From assembly GCF_014645375.1 (NCBI RefSeq), contig NZ_BMLT01000012.1:114107-178106 (forward strand): 64,000 nucleotides of DNA. Reading direction: 5' to 3'. Below the pieces are notes generated by a model, which was not told the origin of the DNA, did not search any database, and was given only the letters and a program-made list of their open reading frames with translations. Positions 59,335-64,000 of the stretch are shown one piece after another; position 1 is the stretch's first letter; the number at the start of each line of letters is the position of its first letter. This stretch comes from Marinobacterium nitratireducens. GTDB lineage: Bacteria; Pseudomonadota; Gammaproteobacteria; Pseudomonadales; Balneatricaceae. The translations under genes and the position numbers were made by a program.

Positions 59335-59354
59335 CATATCGTATTCGATATATG
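59335..59354. promoter_or_regulatory. Palindrome in the dctP promoter region
   Basis: CATATCGTATTCGATATATG: arms ATATCG/CGATAT around TATT, 170 bp before dctP. A related ACGATATCC half lies at 59301-59310. Candidate operator; regulator unknown. Confidence 0.4.
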
Positions 59355-59373
59355 AAGCCAGGTATCCGGATGC

Positions 59374-60285
59374 TCAGTAGATATCCAGGTCATTGGCAAG
59401 TACCACCTTGCCAGCGTAACCCTGCTGCACCTCGCTGAGTGTCGACTCGATCGGCGCGCTGTAATGCAGGATATGGGTCAGCACCAGCAGCCCCGGCTGC
59501 GCTTCGCTGGCGATCTTCGCCAGCTCGCTAGTACGGGTGTGGGACGAACCGTGATAGCTCTGCCAGAAATCCGACAGCTTGGAGAGGCCCGCCTCGTTGA
59601 TGACTTCGTGCACCAGTACGTCGGCGCCTTTCGCCATTTCCACCAGCTTCTCGCTGTAGGCCGTATCACCGGATATGACCACTACCCTGTCAGGCGTGGT
59701 GATGCGATAACCGAACGCCGGCTTGATCTCGCCGTGCTCCACCTCGAAGGCTTCGATTTTGACATCGCCATCGGTGACGACCCAGCCACCCTTGTCATGC
59801 TCTTCGACCTTTACCTGATAGAAGGTGGGATTCTTTATCGGCTGATGACCGGCGGTGCGCAACTTGATATCGGTATCGAGCATCTCGTAGTAGCCATCGG
59901 TCATCGCCTGGAGCCCGCTCGGGCCGTATGCGCTAAGCTGCTCGGTTCGGCGCCACCAGTAAGTCGCAGCCAGTTCCGGATAGTCGAGCACGTGGTCGCT
60001 GTGCAGGTGGGTCAGAAACAGGTGCTTGATATTGGTGGGATACAGCGCCTCGATGCCCTTTTTCTGCGCCGCCTCGATCGCGCGCTGCACCATGCCGCCG
60101 CCGGCATCGAAGACGTAGGCCTGACCGTTGTATACCACCGCTGCGGCGGGACCGGAGCGATCGGCGTCTGGAACAGGGGTACCGGTGCCGAGAATCACGA
60201 CATCGGTCTGGGCCGACGCGGTGATGGGGAGAGACGTGATAGTGGCGAGCGCAAGCGTCGCCAGGCGGGATTTGAAAGTTTTCAT
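59374..60285 (-). CDS. Exported metallo-beta-lactamase-fold hydrolase
   Basis: The 303 aa product has a signal peptide (residues 1-26, MKTFKSRLATLALATITSLP, end near TASAQ) and the MBL zinc motif THLHSDH at 92-98, with GDTAYSEKL and the late histidine in VLTHILHYSAP. Family members include ribonuclease Z-like and lactonase/arylsulfatase-like enzymes; the exported location argues against an RNase. Start at 60285 has AAGGGTG before it (a GTG at 60294 is possible). It lies between the TRAP operon and the PobR-like gene; a secreted ester or lactone hydrolase supplying the TRAP substrate is a guess. Confidence 0.88.
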   Translation of the reverse strand: MKTFKSRLATLALATITSLPITASAQTDVVILGTGTPVPDADRSGPAAAVVYNGQAYVFDAGGGMVQRAIEAAQKKGIEALYPTNIKHLFLTHLHSDHVLDYPELAATYWWRRTEQLSAYGPSGLQAMTDGYYEMLDTDIKLRTAGHQPIKNPTFYQVKVEEHDKGGWVVTDGDVKIEAFEVEHGEIKPAFGYRITTPDRVVVISGDTAYSEKLVEMAKGADVLVHEVINEAGLSKLSDFWQSYHGSSHTRTSELAKIASEAQPGLLVLTHILHYSAPIESTLSEVQQGYAGKVVLANDLDIY

Positions 60286-60551
60286 TGTTATCACCCTTGG
60301 GGTCGATTCATAGAACTTTAGACCAGCACTGCCCTGCTGGCAGAGGTACGGGGCGGTTTAATACCCGCCCATGCTGCGCGCCGGCACACCGCGAAACGGC
60401 TGCGGCTTCGGTCTGCGACGACGCCGGTTATTGCACTGACGCGTGGCGGTGCGATGCGGTCGAAGCACGCGACCTGTACATTCCGCTGCAGCGTCAGATC
60501 GACAACCGGCAAAGGGGCTATAATCACGGCCACACAATAATTAAGATATTC

Positions 60552-60580
60552 ACTTTTCGATTAAATAATTGTACTTTTCG
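60552..60580 (+). promoter_or_regulatory. Direct repeats before the PobR-like gene
   Basis: ACTTTTCG at 60552-60559 and 60573-60580, spaced 21 bp centre to centre (two helical turns), as AraC-type activator sites often are. The same TTTTCG core occurs in the inverted repeat before pobA. Confidence 0.4.
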
Positions 60581-60652
60581 CACGTTCCAGGCGATCCTGC
60601 CCCCAGACGTACGCGCTACCGCCCGGCGCCCGGACTTCAGAGGGCCATCGTT

Positions 60653-61579
60653 TTGAAGAACAGTCAGACAGACAACAGCAACGAGACATCCCCGATTCCC
60701 CTGTTCGCCCTCTACGGCGAAAGCGGTGCTATCGAAGACCCGGGGTTCGTGCATATCGAGAACATTTTCAGCCGCAGCAGCCTGCACGGCTGGGTTATCA
60801 GGCCACACCGCCATGGCCGCATGTTCCAGACCATCTGCATGTATCGCGGTGCAGTGGAGGTGCAACTGGACGAGACGGTGCACCGCCTCGAGCATCCCTG
60901 CGCCATTACCCTCCCCCCCGGCGCAGTGCACGGTTTTCGGTTCGCGCCGGACACCGAGGGCAGGGTTCTGACGCTGGCCGAGCCAATGCTGACCGGCGAG
61001 CACTACAGCCGGTGCGCCCCCTACTTCGCCCCCCTTTTCGAGCGCCCGCACACCTTTGCGCTCGAAGCCCCTCTGCTCGGGCAACTGCAACAGCTGCTCG
61101 AGCAGATAGAGTGCGAGCTCAATCGCTCCGACACTGGCCGTGCCCTCATGTGCGAATGGCTGTCACGCGCGGCACTGATGACGCTGAGGCGCCAGCTCGA
61201 CCAGCAGGGTCTGGCGAGTGAATCCGGCAGCACACCGAGCAATACCCTTGTCGGCTTCAGACGACTGATTGAAAATCATTTTCGCGAGCACTGGACCATC
61301 GAGCGCTACGCAGATGCACTTGGCACCTCTCCGGCGAGACTGAACCGGCTGTGCAAGCGCCTTCTCGGCAAAACCGCCAAGACGCTGCCACAGGAGCGCC
61401 TGCTGCTGGAAGCCAAACGCCGTCTGATCTACACCAGCAGCAACCTCGACGAAATTGCCTACGCACTGGGCTTTCAGGATCCCGCCTATTTCTCCCGCTT
61501 TTTCAAGCGCACTACCGGCGTCACCGCCGGCCGTTTTCGCAGCGACAACAACTTCGATACCACTCAGGAGTCACCCTGA
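60653..61579 (+). CDS. AraC-family activator, PobR-like
   Basis: The 308 aa regulator has an N-terminal cupin-like sensing domain (IPLFALYGESGAIEDPGFVH, RPHRHGRMFQTICMYRGAVE, PGAVHGFRFAPDTEGRVLTL), closely resembling PobR of Pseudomonas, and a C-terminal AraC double HTH (TIERYADALGTSPARLNRLC, LDEIAYALGFQDPAYFSRFF). No in-frame ATG fits: the best start is TTG at 60653 with GAGGG 9 bases before it; a TTG at 60569 also exists. Likely activates pobA and/or the neighbouring genes in response to 4-hydroxybenzoate. Confidence 0.85.
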   Translation: MKNSQTDNSNETSPIPLFALYGESGAIEDPGFVHIENIFSRSSLHGWVIRPHRHGRMFQTICMYRGAVEVQLDETVHRLEHPCAITLPPGAVHGFRFAPDTEGRVLTLAEPMLTGEHYSRCAPYFAPLFERPHTFALEAPLLGQLQQLLEQIECELNRSDTGRALMCEWLSRAALMTLRRQLDQQGLASESGSTPSNTLVGFRRLIENHFREHWTIERYADALGTSPARLNRLCKRLLGKTAKTLPQERLLLEAKRRLIYTSSNLDEIAYALGFQDPAYFSRFFKRTTGVTAGRFRSDNNFDTTQESP

Positions 61580-61887
61580 TCCCGTCACCGACATGAAAAT
61601 CACATAAAATACACAATACGTATCAAATAATAAGAGAGCCGTGCGACCAAGGGTGTCAGGCGGGTATTGACGGGCTTTCCGAACCGACGAGGCGCAACCA
61701 GCGCCAGAAGAACTTTTAAGCCGATTATTTCTTCTTTACACTTCTTTTTTATATTTATACTTCTATATATAAAATACCCTATATTATTAACAGCATCGCC
61801 GACCGGGAAATGCCTATACTCAATCTTGCAGGCAGACCCGCCCCCGCCACCCAGGGGCTCAATGACCTTCAGGGAGTGCTTTACCCT
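61580..61887. other. AT-rich promoter region before the VOC gene
   Basis: 308 bases. The part at 61720-61795 is strikingly AT-rich (TATATTTATACTTCTATATA, ending ATATTATTAAC) compared with the rest of the window and probably holds the promoter. No gene or other element seen. Confidence 0.5.
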
Positions 61888-62712
61888 ATGCAGAACCGCC
61901 CGACAGTGACCGAAGACGAGGCAGGGAACCTTATCATCGAAGGCCTGGAATTCGTCGAGTTCGCCGTATCCGACCCGACCGCTCTGGTCGATATCCTGCG
62001 ACTACTGGGTTTTCGCGCCACCGCCCGGCATCGCAGCAAGGACGTGACGCTGTACCAGTCCGGGGCCGTCAACTTTATCGTCAACGCCACAGCCGGAAGT
62101 TTCGCCCAGGAGTTCGCCCGCCAGCACGGGCCATCGATCTGCGCCATGGCGCTTCGCGTGCCGAACGCCACAACCGCCTACCAGCTGCTGCTGGACCAGG
62201 GTGCCTGGGACGCCAGCACCTCCGCCGGCGCCATGGAACTCAACATTCCTGCCATCGAAAGCATAGGCGGCACCCAGATCTACCTCGTCGACCGCTACGG
62301 TGACGACCTCAGTATCTACGACGTCGACTTTCGTCCGCTCCCAGCCCAAGACACTCAGCCCCACGCCGTTGCGGGCCTGTCCGGCCTGACGCTCGCGACG
62401 GGCGCTGGACGTGGTGACGAATGGCGGGACTTCCTGTGCCGCCTGTTCGGCTTCGAAACACAGGGCGACGCCAGCCTCAAAAGCCCCGACCATAGCTTCA
62501 TGATCGAAATCGCGGAAAAGGCCGGATCGGCGTTCGATCTCGCCGACGAGGGGATTTCGGCGCTGCGACTGACGGCAGCGGATCCGGCTGCACTGATTCG
62601 CCACCTGCAGGCCAACGGAATACAAGCCGACGCCCTGAACGCCGGCGCATTTTCCCTGCGCCTTCCAATCGGCGACGCGGCGTTCGACATCCAAATTGCT
62701 CCCCAGGCGTGA
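61888..62712 (+). CDS. VOC-fold protein related to 4-hydroxyphenylpyruvate dioxygenase (QuiC1 C-terminal-half-like)
   Basis: The 274 aa protein has two VOC modules. The first is very like the N-domain of HPPD (IEGLEFVEFAVSDPTALVDI, HRSKDVTLYQSGAVNFIVNA, MELNIPAIESIGGTQIYLVD). The second (about 165-274) aligns with the catalytic HPPD domain but is short and lacks the iron ligands: the DHLTHN histidine position reads SGLTLA, the GIQHVA histidine reads GISALR, and the C-terminal FFEFIQ glutamate is missing. It is therefore not an HPPD. In QuiC1-type dehydroshikimate dehydratases such a module is fused behind a TIM barrel; here a separate TIM-barrel gene follows, so the halves are split and reversed. 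Start at 61888; 61810 is an alternative. Confidence 0.8.
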   Translation: MQNRPTVTEDEAGNLIIEGLEFVEFAVSDPTALVDILRLLGFRATARHRSKDVTLYQSGAVNFIVNATAGSFAQEFARQHGPSICAMALRVPNATTAYQLLLDQGAWDASTSAGAMELNIPAIESIGGTQIYLVDRYGDDLSIYDVDFRPLPAQDTQPHAVAGLSGLTLATGAGRGDEWRDFLCRLFGFETQGDASLKSPDHSFMIEIAEKAGSAFDLADEGISALRLTAADPAALIRHLQANGIQADALNAGAFSLRLPIGDAAFDIQIAPQA

Positions 62713-62729
62713 CGCAGGACCCTATCAGG

Positions 62730-63566
62730 ATGACAGCTCCCAACTTCGCGATCAGCACACTGAGCCTGACCGGCTCGCTGGAACAGAAACTCGAGGCCAT
62801 CAGTAATGCCGGCTTCAATGCCATAGAACTGGGCGCCCGTGACCTTTCCGGCTCACCGGACGGGGTCAGCGGCGCCATCGAACGGGTCCGCAACAGCGGA
62901 CTGCGCATCAGCGCGTTGCAGGAAGTGAAAGACTTTGGCGGACACTCCGGTCGCATCCTGGCCTACAAGCTTGAACTCGCCAAAGCCTATCTGCGCCAGA
63001 TGCAGCGACTCGGCAGTCGCCAGTTGATCGTGACGCCTGCCACCTCCGCCCATGCCGCGCCCGATATGGAGCGCACCGCAAAAGACCTGCGCATTCTGGC
63101 AACACTGGCAACGCCGCTGGGCATCTCCATCGGTTTCAAGCCGCTGTCCTGGGCGCCTGCGGTGTACAGCTGCCGTCTGGCCTGGGAGGTCATCGAACGG
63201 GCGGGTAACCCCAACCTGAACCTGGTGGTCGACAGCTTTCACCTGCTGGCACAGGCGGAACGGCCGCAGGATCTCGCCGGCATACCGGCCGAACGCATCG
63301 GACTGGTGCAGCTCTCGGATTTCGCCATGAGCGCCATTCCTGCACTCGAAGACCAGATCGACATCGCACGCCACTATCGCCTCTACCCGGGCGAAGGCAA
63401 CCACGGCGAAGAAATCCGCGAACTGGTGAGCTATTTCCAGAACGCCGGCTACCGGGGCGACTATGTCTTCGACATTTTCAATGACAAGTACCTGGCACTG
63501 TCAACCGACGAGGCGCTGCAACACGCCACCCGCTCCCGGCAATGGCTGCTGGACGGACTGTCGTAG
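62730..63566 (+). CDS. TIM-barrel sugar phosphate isomerase/epimerase fold protein, 3-dehydroshikimate dehydratase-like
   Basis: The 278 aa protein aligns with the N-terminal half of QuiC1: ISTLSLTGSLEQKLEAISNA, a VVDSFHLL metal/catalytic segment, LVQLSDFAMSAIPALE and FDIFNDKYLA. QuiC1 would convert 3-dehydroshikimate to protocatechuate, the pobA product. Of the four expected metal ligands, D168 and Q194 are present, but the first glutamate (QuiC1 YEALAWG-type motif) is K137 in GFKPLSWAP and the last is D248 instead of Glu. Activity is thus doubtful or changed. A GTG start at 62709 would overlap the VOC stop (GTGA); either way the two are coupled. Confidence 0.8.
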   Translation: MTAPNFAISTLSLTGSLEQKLEAISNAGFNAIELGARDLSGSPDGVSGAIERVRNSGLRISALQEVKDFGGHSGRILAYKLELAKAYLRQMQRLGSRQLIVTPATSAHAAPDMERTAKDLRILATLATPLGISIGFKPLSWAPAVYSCRLAWEVIERAGNPNLNLVVDSFHLLAQAERPQDLAGIPAERIGLVQLSDFAMSAIPALEDQIDIARHYRLYPGEGNHGEEIRELVSYFQNAGYRGDYVFDIFNDKYLALSTDEALQHATRSRQWLLDGLS

Positions 63567-63612
63567 GGGGCGCGCGCGTACCGTGCGAAAAAATCGGCAC
63601 CGCAGAAAAGCA

Positions 63613-63636
63613 TTCGCGGCGGCGCGCCGCTCCTAC
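63613..63636. repeat. Single REP unit related to the mal-region array
   Basis: Reverse strand GTAGGAGCGGCGCGCCGCCG then CGAA; one base from the partner motif in the 43.4-44.2 kb array. Confidence 0.55.
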
Positions 63637-63766
63637 AGAGAACCGCTCCCCCCCAAAAAGGTTGTTCGCGGATTAGTGGGAAAGTTAAGTGTGAGTTAGC
63701 GGCTGTTTTTCATCATTCGAAATGAAATCACCTTAGAGGCACCGCCAGCCCCGAGGCGCCGCCTTT

Positions 63767-63829
63767 CCCGCGAATGCGGGAATCCATAAACGCCGGGAAC
63801 TGCTGGATCCCCGCTTGCGCGGGAATGAC
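63767..63829 (-). repeat. REP-like intergenic element, copy 2
   Basis: 63-base element with two hairpins, opposite orientation to the copy at 11026-11093; both ends are nearly identical and the differences cluster in the spacer. Confidence 0.75.
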
Positions 63830-63840
63830 GGCAAGAAAAA

Positions 63841-63872
63841 AAATGCCAGCCGGCAAAGCCGGCTGGCATTTT
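63841..63872. terminator. Bidirectional terminator, probable 3' end of pntB
   Basis: AAATGCCAGCCGGC, AAA, GCCGGCTGGCATTTT: 11-bp stem with A- and T-tracts, 42 bases after the pntB stop. Confidence 0.88.
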
Positions 63873-63914
63873 CCCATTCAGGGCGACCCGAAAAGGGCCG
63901 CCGCAATCGCGATC

Positions 63915-64000
63915 TTAGTGGCTGAGGGCTTTCAGCAGCGCATCGACGCTTTCCTTGGCATCGCCGAACAGCATCCGCGTGTTCTCCTTGTAGAACAGCG
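63915..64000 (-). CDS. pntB: NAD(P) transhydrogenase beta subunit, C-terminal end only
   Basis: The last 28 codons on the reverse strand read LFYKENTRMLFGDAKESVDA followed by LLKALSH and a stop. This is the conserved C-terminus of PntB, with KENT-MLFGDAK in the NADP(H)-binding domain. The rest lies beyond the window. PntAB uses proton motive force to reduce NADP+ with NADH. Confidence 0.88.
   Translation of the reverse strand, partial: LFYKENTRMLFGDAKESVDALLKALSH

Noticed and set aside
61888..62712. VOC gene as 4-hydroxyphenylpyruvate dioxygenase (hpd)
   Set aside because: The first domain is HPPD-like but the catalytic domain is short and lacks the two histidines and the glutamate that bind iron.

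Overview
ORGANISM. High-GC Gammaproteobacteria chromosome, free-living heterotroph of the Pseudomonadales/Oceanospirillales type. Support: Pseudomonas-style glyA-sdaA-gcvT locus, dadA/ridA/alr with a divergent Lrp regulator, Entner-Doudoroff genes with HexR-like sites, an enteric-style mal regulon, pobA, TRAP transport and pntB. The species cannot be named from this window. No rRNA, tRNA, phage, CRISPR array or intact transposase was seen; both edge genes (glyA, pntB) are cut by the window. || LAYOUT. 1-5.7 kb: serine/glycine catabolism (glyA, sdaA, an XRE-cupin regulator, gcvT and an unknown partner). 6-11 kb: two small unknowns or envelope genes, a D-Ala-D-Ala carboxypeptidase with a SPOR-like tail, an acyl-CoA thioesterase and DeaD helicase. 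11-11.5 kb: REP element and a 268-bp MITE-like element sitting inside another intergenic repeat. 11.5-19.2 kb: D-amino-acid and alanine/serine block (alr, ridA, dadA, lrp, a LysR regulator, dsdA, Na+/alanine-glycine symporter). 19.2-25.5 kb: housekeeping RNA-modification genes (tlyA-like, RluA-like, rlmJ), universal stress protein, a ferredoxin/ferredoxin-reductase pair, and a GDT1-family Mn2+ exporter behind a yybP-ykoY riboswitch. 25.6-37.5 kb: central sugar metabolism (pgi, mgsA, edd, glk, hexose-6-P mutarotase, gap, pyk), interrupted by a chemoreceptor and an aldo/keto reductase. 37.7-50.6 kb: complete maltose uptake regulon (malT, GH13 alpha-glucosidase, malK; convergent malG-malF-malE-malM-lamB), with a five-copy 154-bp tandem REP array between the two convergent operons. 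50.8-54.2 kb: DJ-1/PfpI protein, MFS exporter, NUDIX, MpaB-like oxygenase. 54.4-63.6 kb: aromatic/hydroaromatic acid block (pobA, TRAP transporter, secreted metallo-beta-lactamase-fold protein, PobR-like AraC activator, and a VOC + TIM-barrel pair resembling a split QuiC1). 63.9 kb: pntB end. || HOW IT WORKS TOGETHER. Maltodextrins enter through LamB/MalEFGK, are cleaved to glucose by the GH13 enzyme, phosphorylated by Glk and routed through Edd, Gap and Pyk; HexR-like sites lie before pgi and between edd and gap. Glycine, serine, alanine and their D-forms are imported and deaminated by the first 20 kb. The same 16-bp palindrome lies upstream of sdaA/XRE regulator, gcvT and the alanine/glycine symporter, suggesting one regulon. 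The aromatic block appears built to funnel 4-hydroxybenzoate, and possibly dehydroshikimate, to protocatechuate, but the two QuiC1-like proteins lack expected metal ligands, so their real role is open.
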